A stretch of 64,000 nucleotides of DNA from Flavobacteriales bacterium (lineage in GTDB: Bacteria > Bacteroidota > Bacteroidia > Flavobacteriales_D > CAJJDF01): positions 322,805-386,804 of the forward strand of contig JABAYJ010000006.1 of NCBI GenBank assembly GCA_018609055.1, read 5' to 3'. The translations under genes and the position numbers were made by a program. Shown here piece by piece: positions 1-8,930 of this stretch; the stretch's first letter is position 1; each line of letters begins with the position of its first letter. The notes beneath the pieces are model-generated. The model was not told the origin of the DNA and searched no databases. It worked only from the letters and a program-made list of their open reading frames with translations.

Positions 1-869
1 AAGAAAATAAGGTTAATAAAAACCAAGACAATACTAAATGAAACCATATTAGTTTGTGCAGCCTTCAGGTTTTTGCAACTTAAATTCTTTTGCATCATAT
101 CCTGATCTAGACCAGTCATACCGATTGCTATAAAAATACCACCCAAAAACATTTTAGAAAAATGTGCTCCACTTTTCCAATCATCAAAAAAGAAAATTTT
201 AGAATACCCACTATCTGCAATGGTTTGCACCATTCCTCCAGATTGAGAAAAATCGAGCTCTTTGGATAAAAACCAAAAGGTAAATCCTAACGAAAGAAGC
301 ATAAATAAAGTCTGAAGAGTATCTGTCCAAATAATGGTTTTAATCCCTCCTTTATAGGTGTATACCCATATTAATAGTATTGAAATAAGTAATGTAACAG
401 CAAATGGAATCCCAAAATCATTGAACACAAACTCTTGAAGAACATTAGCTACCAAAAGTAACCTAATAGAAGCTCCAGTAATTCGGGAAAGTAAAAAGTA
501 AACAGCACCAATTTTGTGGGCTTCTACACCAAACCTTTTTGCTAAATAGGTATAGATAGAAGTTACATTCATTTTATAATACAAAGGCAACAGCACATAA
601 GCAATTACCATGTAACCAACTAGGTAACCAAATACCATTTGCATGTACCCAAATTGTTTGGCGGACTCTCCTACCCAACCAGGAATAGAGATAAAAGTAA
701 TACCCGAAAGTGAAGCGCCAATCATTCCAAAAGCAACTAAATACCAAGGTGATTGTTTATTACCAAGGTAAAAAGAATCGTTATCAGCTCCACGACTTGT
801 GAAATAAGAAATTCCAATTAAAACCAAGAAATATCCAATGAGAATAGAGAAAATAAAAATGGGAGTCAT
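1..869 (-). CDS. Sodium:solute symporter (SSS/SLC5 family), 3' part missing
   Basis: Partial gene: it starts at the ATG at 869 and stays open to the left edge, so the C-terminal part lies outside the window. The 289 visible residues contain about seven hydrophobic helices. The early segment has the Gly/Ser-rich SGITFISIPG stretch typical of the first repeat of the LeuT-fold sodium symporters, and further on there is GLDQDMMQKNLSCKN, a motif common in Bacteroidota SSS transporters. The protein should couple sodium entry to uptake of a small solute across the inner membrane; the substrate cannot be told. It is divergent from the TraB-like gene at 1038. Confidence 0.9.
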   Translation of the reverse strand, partial: MTPIFIFSILIGYFLVLIGISYFTSRGADNDSFYLGNKQSPWYLVAFGMIGASLSGITFISIPGWVGESAKQFGYMQMVFGYLVGYMVIAYVLLPLYYKMNVTSIYTYLAKRFGVEAHKIGAVYFLLSRITGASIRLLLVANVLQEFVFNDFGIPFAVTLLISILLIWVYTYKGGIKTIIWTDTLQTLFMLLSLGFTFWFLSKELDFSQSGGMVQTIADSGYSKIFFFDDWKSGAHFSKMFLGGIFIAIGMTGLDQDMMQKNLSCKNLKAAQTNMVSFSIVLVFINLIF

Positions 870-963
870 AAACAGCAAATTGATTTGTGACTAAAGATAA
901 CTAAAGCTAGTTAATTGAAAAATTACTAACCCATAATCCAATTTGAACTAAGAGCTAAGCAGT

Positions 964-993
964 TTGATTTTACCCAAATTTAAGTTACTTTTA
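964..993 (+). promoter_or_regulatory. Candidate promoter for the TraB-like gene
   Basis: TTG at 964-966 and TACTTTTA at 986-993 are separated by 19 bases. This resembles the Bacteroidota pattern TTG-N(17-23)-TAnnTTTG with the last base mismatched. It lies 44 bases before the ATG at 1038. Confidence 0.35.
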
Positions 994-1037
994 TCTATTC
1001 GGAAACACAGATTAATTAAACAAATAAACTCCTTATA

Positions 1038-1901
1038 ATGAGAAATATAACTTTAGCCACATTATTTTTTGGACTTCTTTTCTCTTGTTCTAACCATGCA
1101 GATATCCCAGTTTGGGAAATAACTAAAGAGGATGGACCAAAATCCTATTTGATAGGAACGATTGATTATATGGATAAATCTGAAAATGGAGATTTATTAA
1201 ATGAATTAATCACCAATAAATTTAACGAAGCAACAACTTATATCACTCAAATAGACATTAAAAACTCTGACTTTTTGCTTACAAAACAAGAGCTTGAAAT
1301 TGGCATGAACCAGACTTTGAAAGACGTGATGGAAGATGTTGATTTTGATTATTTACAAAACTTAATTACAGAATTTAATAAGTCAAAAACCAACAACCTG
1401 CTATCACCAGATAGCAATAGAACAAGACTTATATTCTACCTTCAAGATGCGCTTTACAACAATAATCAGAATAACTTTTATTTTGAACAGTACTTCATGA
1501 AACAAGCAATGGGTAATAAAAAGAACATTGTTGGATTAGAAACTTACCAAGATTTTTACCGAACACAATCACAAATTAGTGATGAAGAACAATTAGGTTT
1601 TATGCGAACTATCGGAAATGTTGAATCATTTTCTAACGATTATAAAAACAATATTGCAGAAGCTTATAAAGAAGGTGATTTGGAAAAAATTCAAGAAGTA
1701 ACCATAAACACTTTTCCCTATCAAAAAACGAATTACGCTAACTTTTACACCAAGAAACATACGTTTTGGGTTAGAGCAATTGACTCTAATTTAATTCAAG
1801 AAAAATGCTTCATAACACTTAATGCTACTAACCTATCTGGTAGAGGAAACTTTATAGAAACATTGTTATCAAAAGGTTATAAAGTGGATAAAATTCAATA
1901 A
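1038..1901 (+). CDS. TraB/GumN-family lipoprotein with degenerate active site
   Basis: 287 residues, with an N-terminal lipoprotein signal (LLFSCSNH, lipobox Cys17) indicating export and lipid anchoring. The opening VWEIT...SYLIGTI, the central GLET (166-169) and the C-terminal LSGRGNFIETLLSKGYKV have the arrangement of the TraB/GumN/TIKI metalloprotease-like family. In that family the first motif is normally GTIH and the last is normally GxxHLxG. Here they read GTID (Asp43) and NATNLSG (Asn265), so both histidines expected for metal binding are missing, while Glu168 is kept. It is therefore probably a non-catalytic relative. The next gene follows after 30 bases on the same strand. Confidence 0.7.
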   Translation: MRNITLATLFFGLLFSCSNHADIPVWEITKEDGPKSYLIGTIDYMDKSENGDLLNELITNKFNEATTYITQIDIKNSDFLLTKQELEIGMNQTLKDVMEDVDFDYLQNLITEFNKSKTNNLLSPDSNRTRLIFYLQDALYNNNQNNFYFEQYFMKQAMGNKKNIVGLETYQDFYRTQSQISDEEQLGFMRTIGNVESFSNDYKNNIAEAYKEGDLEKIQEVTINTFPYQKTNYANFYTKKHTFWVRAIDSNLIQEKCFITLNATNLSGRGNFIETLLSKGYKVDKIQ

Positions 1902-1931
1902 CTGAGCTTATTTTTATCTAAAATAATACTG

Positions 1932-2360
1932 ATGAAAATATTTCTTACTTTAATTCTTGCCCTAACAATCCAGTTTGGATTTGCTCAGGACACTATTAAA
2001 CAAATAGACACAACTAATAAAGTGATAACTGTTTATCCTTTACCTGTTGAGATGTTTAATATCCTTAAAACAAAAGGGTCTGGAATTGAAGCAACAATGT
2101 ATCAGTCATCAAAAACTTTCACTTTACCAGGATTAAAAGGAACCAACTATTTTTTATCATTTTTACAAGGAGTTGCAACTACTGAGTTTAATGCTCAAAA
2201 CACTGCTTACCTAATGGTATTGGTAGATGATGATTTTTATATGGATGCTGAAGTATCAATTTCCGATACTAGTAGTTACATCATATTTAAGAAAGACGGA
2301 GTAAAGTATTACAATCGATTAACACCAGAAGGTGTAGCTTTTTTTAAGAGATTTATGTAG
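1932..2360 (+). CDS. Small secreted protein of unknown function
   Basis: 142 residues starting with a clear signal peptide (MKIFLTLILALTIQFGFAQ), so it is exported to the periplasm or beyond. The mature part is mixed alpha/beta in character without cysteines or any family motif I recognise. It follows the degenerate TraB-like lipoprotein by 30 bases and ends 8 bases before the convergent DUF2007 gene, so it may be co-transcribed with the TraB-like gene. No function is proposed. Confidence 0.7.
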   Translation: MKIFLTLILALTIQFGFAQDTIKQIDTTNKVITVYPLPVEMFNILKTKGSGIEATMYQSSKTFTLPGLKGTNYFLSFLQGVATTEFNAQNTAYLMVLVDDDFYMDAEVSISDTSSYIIFKKDGVKYYNRLTPEGVAFFKRFM

Positions 2361-2368
2361 AAAAATTC

Positions 2369-3118
2369 TTATAACCAAGGCATTAATTGTTGTTCAGCTT
2401 GTCTTTTCCCGATAATTTTAGTCTTATCAGAAATCAGTACTATTCTGTTTTTTACAATCTCTACTTCATATTCCCCATCCATGAAGTAACCGAAAATCTC
2501 TGAACCGCTTATTGTCATTCTATAACCTTCGATAAAATAAAATGCGTTAAAAGACTCTGTATTAAATCCAGGAAAAGTCAATTGACCTTCATTTATCTTA
2601 CAACTTTCCTTGCACTTACCTGTCTCCAAAAATCTATATTGAACAACTCCTGTTTCGCCATAATTTGTGTTAGGAATAAAAGCTTTATCTCCATGTATTA
2701 CTTTTTCAATACACCACTCACTATTAGCTAGCTGACTTTTGATACTTGGCTGATAATAAAAAACTGAAACAAGAAGAATTAAAAGAGGAACTCCAATTAC
2801 AACCATCAATCTTAATTCAGGAATCAAAGTTTTTAATCCAGGTATTTTTTCAGTGAACTTATTTACTTTTTGTAAAAATGATGGACGATCACTTTGTTTT
2901 TTAATATAACCTAAGTCAAACAAAAATTGATGAGCTTCTTTTGCATTTTCTTTCGCTACTTGAATCTTAACACCTCCAATTGCATTGGAATAAAAATTAT
3001 CGACTTGCACAGTGAGTTCATCTTTAAGATAAACTTTATAACCCTCAACTTCAAGTTGCATTTTAATTGTGTGAGCCTCAGAAGGATAAGTTACACTATG
3101 TATTGTTATCCAATCCAT
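2369..3118 (-). CDS. DUF2007 domain membrane protein with lipocalin-like C-terminus
   Basis: 249 residues. The first 70 residues (WITIHSVTYPSEAHTIKMQL...) match the pattern of DUF2007, a ferredoxin-fold putative signal-transducing domain. A basic linker and one transmembrane helix (about 105-122, LMVVIGVPLLILLVSVFYY) follow. The remaining 125 residues are beta-rich with two Cys, resembling lipocalin-like domains on inspection only. The topology suggests a cytoplasmic DUF2007 domain joined to a periplasmic sensor or binding domain. Its ATG overlaps the panC stop by one base (TAATG), implying translational coupling, although no metabolic link to pantothenate is evident. Confidence 0.7.
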   Translation of the reverse strand: MDWITIHSVTYPSEAHTIKMQLEVEGYKVYLKDELTVQVDNFYSNAIGGVKIQVAKENAKEAHQFLFDLGYIKKQSDRPSFLQKVNKFTEKIPGLKTLIPELRLMVVIGVPLLILLVSVFYYQPSIKSQLANSEWCIEKVIHGDKAFIPNTNYGETGVVQYRFLETGKCKESCKINEGQLTFPGFNTESFNAFYFIEGYRMTISGSEIFGYFMDGEYEVEIVKNRIVLISDKTKIIGKRQAEQQLMPWL

Positions 3119-3954
3119 TAAAATCTAATATTATCTATGAGTCTTACCCCATCAATCATACCTGCAAACGAAACAAAATTACCATTTACGTTATTCCAAT
3201 CTTTCACTTCTTTCAAAGTCTTAGCATCTCTAACCTCTAAATATTCAACCTCTAATATTCCTTCAATCATAGATTTAGCAATATCTGTAATTTCGGTTAC
3301 CGAAAAACTAGAATGATAAAGCTTTATATAATTTAGTGCATAACTAATAACGGAAGAAACTTCCCTCCCATTTTCAGTAAGCAACTCATTTCTGGAACTT
3401 CTTGCTAGTCCGTTATTCTCACGGATTATATCACATCCCACAATCTCAATCTCCACATTCATCAACTCTACTAATTTGGTAACAATAGTAAACTGCTGAT
3501 AATCCTTAAGTCCGAAGTATGCTTTGTTTGGCTCTACTATTTCAAATAATAAACTCACAACATTTGCCATTCCTTGAAAATGACCTGGTCTAAACTCACC
3601 CTCTAATTCGTTTTCTAATCCTACAAAATCGAATTCTTTCAACACTATTTCTTCACCATAAACTTCTTTAACAGAAGCTGGTGAATACAAATAATCGCAA
3701 AACTCCTCGATTAAAGCTTTATCAGCTTCAAGAGTTCTTGGATATTTTTCCAAGTCTTTTGCTTGATTAAATTGAGTTGGATTTACAAAAATACTACACA
3801 CCACAATATCACATTGGGCTCTTGCTTTTTTTATCAATGATGAATGTCCCATGTGCAAAGCTCCCATAGTAGGAACAAAACCTATAATTTTGCCATTATT
3901 CCTCTCTGTTTTAAGAAAGGATTTTAGTTCTTGGGTATTGTCGGTAAACTTCAT
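3118..3954 (-). CDS. panC: Pantothenate synthetase
   Basis: 278 residues, the usual length. It joins pantoate and beta-alanine with ATP to make pantothenate, the precursor of coenzyme A, in the cytoplasm. Diagnostic motifs are the nucleotide-binding PTMGALHMGH (28-37, HxGH-type), FVNPTQF (56-62), EFRPGHFQGMANVV (120-133), FGLKDYQQ (147-154) and the ATP-loop RSSRN (185-189). It is transcribed divergently from the glycogen-synthase-like gene, a pairing common in Bacteroidota. panD, often the next gene, is absent here; a DUF2007 protein occupies that place. Confidence 0.97.
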   Translation of the reverse strand: MKFTDNTQELKSFLKTERNNGKIIGFVPTMGALHMGHSSLIKKARAQCDIVVCSIFVNPTQFNQAKDLEKYPRTLEADKALIEEFCDYLYSPASVKEVYGEEIVLKEFDFVGLENELEGEFRPGHFQGMANVVSLLFEIVEPNKAYFGLKDYQQFTIVTKLVELMNVEIEIVGCDIIRENNGLARSSRNELLTENGREVSSVISYALNYIKLYHSSFSVTEITDIAKSMIEGILEVEYLEVRDAKTLKEVKDWNNVNGNFVSFAGMIDGVRLIDNIRF

Positions 3955-3995
3955 TAATTAATTGCGTTTGTACGTAGCTAAACTAACTGAAAATA

Positions 3996-4026
3996 TTGAT
4001 TTTTCGGACATTTTTTTGTACTTTTG
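3996..4026 (+). promoter_or_regulatory. Promoter of the glycogen-synthase-like gene
   Basis: TTG (3996-3998), a 20-base spacer and TACTTTTG (4019-4026) fit the Bacteroidota promoter consensus TTG-N(17-23)-TAnnTTTG. The expected start of transcription is near 4033, leaving a leader of about 36 bases before the ATG at 4069. Confidence 0.65.
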
Positions 4027-4068
4027 TGAAGTTTAAGTTTAAACAAATCCAAAATCATAGAATTACAG

Positions 4069-4902
4069 ATGAGTACTAAAAAAAGAATCTTATATATCTC
4101 GCAAGAAGTAACTCCGTTCTTAAAAGCTTCGGAAATTTCTTCTAATGTAAAAAACCTGGCTCAAAAGACGCAGGAAAGTGGAAAGGAAATCAGAGTATTT
4201 ATGCCTCGATATGGCTTGGTAAACGAAAGAAGAAATCAGCTTCATGAAGTAATAAGGCTTTCTGGAATGAACATGATTATTAATGATGTTGATCATCCAT
4301 TAATCATAAAAGTAGCTTCTATTCCTTCTGCTAAAATGCAAGTTTATTTTATTGATAACCCAGAGTTTTTCAAAAGAAAATTCATTGCTAAAGATGAAAA
4401 AGGAAAAACATTTGACGATAACGTACAAAGAGCTGTTTTCTTTATCAGAGGAACTTTAGAAACGGTTAAAAAATTAGGTTGGATTCCTGATGTAATTCAC
4501 TGTCACGGTTGGATGACTTCATTTTTACCAATGTATCTTAAAACGCATTTTAAGGACGAACCACATTACGCTAATACCAAAATAATTAGCTCAATTTATG
4601 AAGATAAATTTGCTGGAACTTTAGATAAAAATACTGAAGACATTTTAAAATTTGATGGTGTTACTGACGAACACTTATCACACTTAAAAGAAAAAGCTGA
4701 TTACATCAACTTAACAAAAACTGCTATCGATTATTCTGATGGTATTGTTTTATTTTCTGATGATATCGAAACTGAAATAACTGATTACGTTAGCAAAACT
4801 AAAATTGATACGTTAAAGTTTGTTAACTCGGAGCAACATCACGAAGATTGCGCCAAATTTTATGACGAAATCATTGAAAAAGACGCTAAATTAGCTGAAT
4901 AA
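4069..4902 (+). CDS. Stand-alone glycogen/starch synthase N-terminal (GT5) domain protein
   Basis: 277 residues matching only the N-terminal catalytic domain of glycogen synthases (Glyco_transf_5): RILYISQEVTPFLKASEISS at the start, IRVFMPRYGLV (41-51), a VIHCHGWMTSF segment, and a C-terminal NLTKTAIDYSDGIVLFSDD segment. True GlgA is about 480-530 residues and carries a second Rossmann domain. It also has KxGGL near the start, which here reads KASEI. It is therefore doubtful that this protein makes glycogen alone. Similar short proteins next to panC recur in Bacteroidota and are usually annotated glycogen/starch synthase. Confidence 0.8.
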   Translation: MSTKKRILYISQEVTPFLKASEISSNVKNLAQKTQESGKEIRVFMPRYGLVNERRNQLHEVIRLSGMNMIINDVDHPLIIKVASIPSAKMQVYFIDNPEFFKRKFIAKDEKGKTFDDNVQRAVFFIRGTLETVKKLGWIPDVIHCHGWMTSFLPMYLKTHFKDEPHYANTKIISSIYEDKFAGTLDKNTEDILKFDGVTDEHLSHLKEKADYINLTKTAIDYSDGIVLFSDDIETEITDYVSKTKIDTLKFVNSEQHHEDCAKFYDEIIEKDAKLAE

Positions 4903-4922
4903 ACTAAAACGATAATTACCGA

Positions 4923-6260
4923 ATGAATTCTATTTCATCACCACATATAATACGGAAAGCCATTTGGGTTTCCGTATTTATTTTTGCCCTAAGTTGTAAG
5001 AAAGGAGACAATTTTATTGGATCTGAATTACAAAATGAAGACATAAATGTTTCTCAGTTAACCAATTTCACAATAAATACTTACACCAAAGAAGCTGATT
5101 CGCTTAAAGCAGATGAACTTTCTGTTTCTACTTTGGGAAGTATGAAGGATGCAGAATTAGGTAAAACTGAATCAAGCTTTTTTACTCAACTTAGACTTCC
5201 TGTTGAAAACGTAGATTTTACAAGTGGAGGTTCTTTATCTGATATAGTATTGGATTCAATAGTACTTACTTTAGAATACTTTGATCATTACGGAAACCTT
5301 GATGCACAAACTTTTGAAGTTTACGAAGTTTCAGACAATATAGATATTGATTCTACTTACTATAATGGAACTACATTTACTAACGCAGGTACAAACTTGG
5401 TTGAAAGTGGTAAAGGAACATTAACTCCTAACCCAACTAGTAAAGTTTTTAATGGAACTGATACCGTTTCGGCTCAATTGAGATTGAAATTAGATAACAG
5501 TTTTGGACAACTAATTCTTAACGAAAGTGGAAATGCAACATTAAGTAACAATACAAGCTTTGCACAGTTTCTGAAAGGAATAGAAGTTAAAGTAAATAAC
5601 CCAGGACAAGCAAATGGTTCAGGAGCAATATTATTGTTCAACTTAATATCTGCTAACTCTAATGTTACTTTATATTACAGAAACACGGTAACAAGTGATA
5701 CACTTTCTTTCAACTTATTGATGAATACCAATTGTGCTAGAGTAAATTTAAACACTCACGATTACACAGGAACTATGGTTGCGCCACAACTATTAGACTC
5801 AACATTAGGAATCACAGAAGTTTATGTTCAAGGATTAAAAGGACTTAAAACTCAAATTGAATTAACTGATATTATGAACCTTAAAGATTCAAATATCATT
5901 ATTAATAAAGCTGTTTTAACTATGCCAGTTAACACTGCAGGTTCTTCAACTTTTGAACCAATTGAACAAATGTTAATTGTAAGAAATGAAGATGGAGAAA
6001 AATATTTATTACCAGACCAAACTCAGTTTTCTGGACTTGCTGGATTACAAAATGTAGGCGGAGCTTATAGCGAAGATGATGAACAATACGAGTTTATTAT
6101 CACGCGTTATGTAAATGCAGTGCTTACTGGATTAATTCCAAACAACACGCTAACATTAGAAACTATTTCAGCAATGGTTACACCAAATCGTTCAGTTCTT
6201 TACGGAAGTGGATCTTTGGTTGCACAACCACAACTGACAATTACTTATACCAAATACTAA
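4923..6260 (+). CDS. DUF4270 family outer-membrane-type lipoprotein
   Basis: 445 residues. The N-terminus has a hydrophobic segment ending in a lipobox-like FALSCKK, so the mature protein is probably lipidated. The following GSELQNEDINV and the later beta-rich repeats, ending in QPQLTITYTKY, match the DUF4270 family. It sits between the glycogen-synthase-like gene (20 bases upstream) and glmS (11 bases downstream), an arrangement often kept in Bacteroidota. The function is unknown; a surface or outer-membrane role is inferred from the signal and the beta-rich sequence. Confidence 0.85.
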   Translation: MNSISSPHIIRKAIWVSVFIFALSCKKGDNFIGSELQNEDINVSQLTNFTINTYTKEADSLKADELSVSTLGSMKDAELGKTESSFFTQLRLPVENVDFTSGGSLSDIVLDSIVLTLEYFDHYGNLDAQTFEVYEVSDNIDIDSTYYNGTTFTNAGTNLVESGKGTLTPNPTSKVFNGTDTVSAQLRLKLDNSFGQLILNESGNATLSNNTSFAQFLKGIEVKVNNPGQANGSGAILLFNLISANSNVTLYYRNTVTSDTLSFNLLMNTNCARVNLNTHDYTGTMVAPQLLDSTLGITEVYVQGLKGLKTQIELTDIMNLKDSNIIINKAVLTMPVNTAGSSTFEPIEQMLIVRNEDGEKYLLPDQTQFSGLAGLQNVGGAYSEDDEQYEFIITRYVNAVLTGLIPNNTLTLETISAMVTPNRSVLYGSGSLVAQPQLTITYTKY

Positions 6261-6271
6261 ATACATAAACT

Positions 6272-8116
6272 ATGTGTGGAATTGTAGGTTATGTAGGTGA
6301 AAAACAAGCCTACGACATCTTAATAAAAGGACTTAAAAGACTCGAATACAGAGGATACGACAGTTCAGGAATCGCCATATCTGGTGAAGACAAAGATTTA
6401 AAATTTTATAAAAGAAAAGGGAAAGTTGCCAATCTCGAAGAGTTTATTGGTGAACAAAGTACTACAGGAACAATTGGAATTGGCCACACAAGATGGGCAA
6501 CTCATGGTCCAGCAAATGATGAAAATGCTCACCCGCATGCATCAGGTGATGGTAACCTTGTTCTTATTCACAATGGAATTATCGAGAACTACGCTAGTTT
6601 AAAAAAAGAACTAGAAAAAAGAGGTCACAAATTTTTGAGTGATACCGATACCGAAGTACTTATTCATTTAATTGAAGAAGTAAAAAAACAAGAAAACGTA
6701 AGTCTATTCGAAGCAGTAAGATTATCACTGACTGAAGTTGTAGGTGCTTATGCTATTGTAGTTATGGATAAAAATAATCCTGATGAATTAGTTCTTGCCA
6801 AAAAAAGTAGCCCTTTGGTTATTGGAATTGGAGAGGATGATTTTTATGTAGGATCTGATGCTACTCCAATTATTGAATACACTAAGAATGTTGTGTATTT
6901 AGAAGATGAAGAGATTGCAATTATCAGTAAAAAAGATGGGTTGAAAATCAAGAAATTGAACAACCAAGATATTTCTCCAGCTATTCAGGAATTACAAATG
7001 AAACTGGATGTATTAGAAAAAGGAGGTTACCCTCACTTTATGCTAAAAGAAATATTTGAGCAACCAAAAACCATCCTCGATTGTATGAGAGGAAGAATAA
7101 ATGCTCAAAAAGGTTTTGTATCCCTTGGTGGAATTGAAGAATACGCTAATAAAATACTTAATGCTAACAGAATAATAATTATTGCTTGCGGTACATCATG
7201 GCATGCAGGATTAGTAGGGGAATATTTAATAGAAGACCTTGCAAGAATAAATGTAGAAGTAGAATATGCTTCGGAATTCAGATATAGAAATCCAATTATA
7301 AATGAAAATGACATTGTATTAGCAATATCTCAATCGGGTGAAACTGCTGATACTTTAGCTGCTATTAAATTGGCAAAATCTAAAGGAGCAACTATCCTAG
7401 GAATTTGTAATGTGGTAGGTTCTACTATATCAAGAGAAACTCACGCAGGTTCATACACACACGCAGGTCCAGAAATTGGAGTTGCATCTACTAAAGCATT
7501 TACTGCACAAGTAACTGTACTGTCGCTATTGGCTCTTAGCCTAGCTCAGAAGAAAGGAACTATTGAAAAATCTAAACTGAATAGATTACTTTTTGAATTA
7601 GAATCTATTCCAGAAAAAGTAGCTGAAGTTCTTAAATCGGATGATTTATGTAAAGAAATTGCTGCTATTTATAAAGATGTAGACAATGCACTTTATCTTG
7701 GAAGAGGGTATAATTTCCCAGTTGCCTTAGAAGGTGCTTTGAAACTAAAAGAAATCTCATACATACACGCAGAAGGTTATCCGGCTGCTGAAATGAAGCA
7801 CGGACCAATTGCTTTAATTGATGAAGAAATGCCAGTATTTGTCGTAGCTACAAAAGGCCCTTCTTACGAAAAAGTAGTAAGTAACATCCAAGAAGTGAAA
7901 GCAAGAAAAGGGAAGATTATTGCAATCGTAACTCAAGGTGACGAAGATGTAAAAGTTGTTGCCGATCACGTTATTGAAATTCCTCATACGGAAGAACAAT
8001 TTGCGCCAATTTTAGCAACAGTACCATTCCAGTTATTGAGTTACCACATGGCAGTAATGAGAGAGTGTAATGTGGATCAACCAAGAAACTTGGCTAAATC
8101 TGTAACGGTAGAATAA
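6272..8116 (+). CDS. glmS: Glutamine--fructose-6-phosphate aminotransferase (isomerizing)
   Basis: 614 residues. It converts fructose-6-phosphate and glutamine to glucosamine-6-phosphate, the entry step to peptidoglycan and lipid A amino sugars. The N-terminal nucleophile Cys2 is in MCGIVGYVG, and GHTRWATHG and HNGIIENY mark the glutaminase domain (1-230). Two SIS domains follow, with SQSGETADTLAA and STKAFTAQ. The protein ends in the conserved NLAKSVTVE tail. No glmS ribozyme is visible upstream, where only 11 bases separate it from the DUF4270 gene. Confidence 0.98.
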   Translation: MCGIVGYVGEKQAYDILIKGLKRLEYRGYDSSGIAISGEDKDLKFYKRKGKVANLEEFIGEQSTTGTIGIGHTRWATHGPANDENAHPHASGDGNLVLIHNGIIENYASLKKELEKRGHKFLSDTDTEVLIHLIEEVKKQENVSLFEAVRLSLTEVVGAYAIVVMDKNNPDELVLAKKSSPLVIGIGEDDFYVGSDATPIIEYTKNVVYLEDEEIAIISKKDGLKIKKLNNQDISPAIQELQMKLDVLEKGGYPHFMLKEIFEQPKTILDCMRGRINAQKGFVSLGGIEEYANKILNANRIIIIACGTSWHAGLVGEYLIEDLARINVEVEYASEFRYRNPIINENDIVLAISQSGETADTLAAIKLAKSKGATILGICNVVGSTISRETHAGSYTHAGPEIGVASTKAFTAQVTVLSLLALSLAQKKGTIEKSKLNRLLFELESIPEKVAEVLKSDDLCKEIAAIYKDVDNALYLGRGYNFPVALEGALKLKEISYIHAEGYPAAEMKHGPIALIDEEMPVFVVATKGPSYEKVVSNIQEVKARKGKIIAIVTQGDEDVKVVADHVIEIPHTEEQFAPILATVPFQLLSYHMAVMRECNVDQPRNLAKSVTVE

Positions 8117-8126
8117 TACTAAACCT

Positions 8127-8684
8127 ATGGAATCTAAAGACATCATGTTGCTGGTTATAATTCTTGCGGTCATTCTTGGCTCTGGATTTATCTTTTACAT
8201 AATTGTTGGTGGTTTTAATAAAAAAACTGCTTCACAAACTCCTGCTCCTACTCCACAACCAGCACATCAACCAACAAAGGCAGTTGATGAAAAAGAGAAA
8301 CACTTATTCCCACTTAAGCTACAGGCTTACGAGAGAATTGTTTTGTTTATGGAACGAATTGAACCTAGCAGTTTAGTAATGAGAACTAAAGAAGGTGAAA
8401 TGACTTCGGCTCAGCTACACGGAGCGCTTTTAAACAACATAAGACAAGAATATGAGCATAATGTTGCTCAACAGATTTACATTAGCGAAAACGCTTGGAA
8501 CTTGGTGAAACAAGCCAAAGAAGAAACGATTCGTATTGTAAACATTGCTGCAAATTCTATGGATAAAGATTCGAGTGGAAATGATTTGACTCGCGATATA
8601 TTTGAGAAAATGATGGTGTTACCAAAATCACCTTCTCAAATTGCTTTGGATTATGTAAAGCAAGAAATTAAAGAAATTATATAA
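8127..8684 (+). CDS. Conserved membrane-anchored protein of unknown function
   Basis: 185 residues. One transmembrane helix at residues 6-28 is followed by a Pro/Thr/Gln-rich linker (35-50) and a cytoplasmic-type soluble domain of charged helices (EKHLFPLKLQAYERIVLFMERI onward). It starts 11 bases after glmS and is followed by the S4-domain gene, so it is probably in the glmS operon. Similar single-helix proteins are often found next to glmS in Bacteroidota, but I do not know a function. Confidence 0.75.
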   Translation: MESKDIMLLVIILAVILGSGFIFYIIVGGFNKKTASQTPAPTPQPAHQPTKAVDEKEKHLFPLKLQAYERIVLFMERIEPSSLVMRTKEGEMTSAQLHGALLNNIRQEYEHNVAQQIYISENAWNLVKQAKEETIRIVNIAANSMDKDSSGNDLTRDIFEKMMVLPKSPSQIALDYVKQEIKEII

Positions 8685-8696
8685 CCTCCCTCCCTC

Positions 8697-8909
8697 TTGA
8701 AAGAACACGAATTCGTACTTACCGAAGAATACATTCAATTAATTCAGTTACTTAAAGTGCTTTCGCTTGTAGGAAGCGGTGGAGAAGCCAAAGAAGTAGT
8801 ACGAGAGGAATTGGTATTCTGTAATGGAGAACTAGAAACTCGCATGCGTTATAAAGTGCGTAAAGGAGACGAAATTGAATTCGAAGGGAATTTGATTAAG
8901 GTTGTTTAA
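8697..8909 (+). CDS. Small S4-domain RNA-binding protein (YbcJ-like)
   Basis: 70 residues consisting of a single S4 RNA-binding domain: YIQLIQLLKVLSLVGSGGEAKEVV, then LVFCNGELETRMRYKVRKGDEIEF, which is the hallmark of the YbcJ/RlbA-like group. It probably binds structured RNA or ribosomal material. The start is TTG at 8697: an in-frame stop lies at 8682-8684 and no ATG occurs between, so TTG is the only workable start. It follows the membrane-anchored gene by 12 bases. Confidence 0.85.
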   Translation: MKEHEFVLTEEYIQLIQLLKVLSLVGSGGEAKEVVREELVFCNGELETRMRYKVRKGDEIEFEGNLIKVV

Positions 8910-8930
8910 TTATTTTTAATAATATTCATA

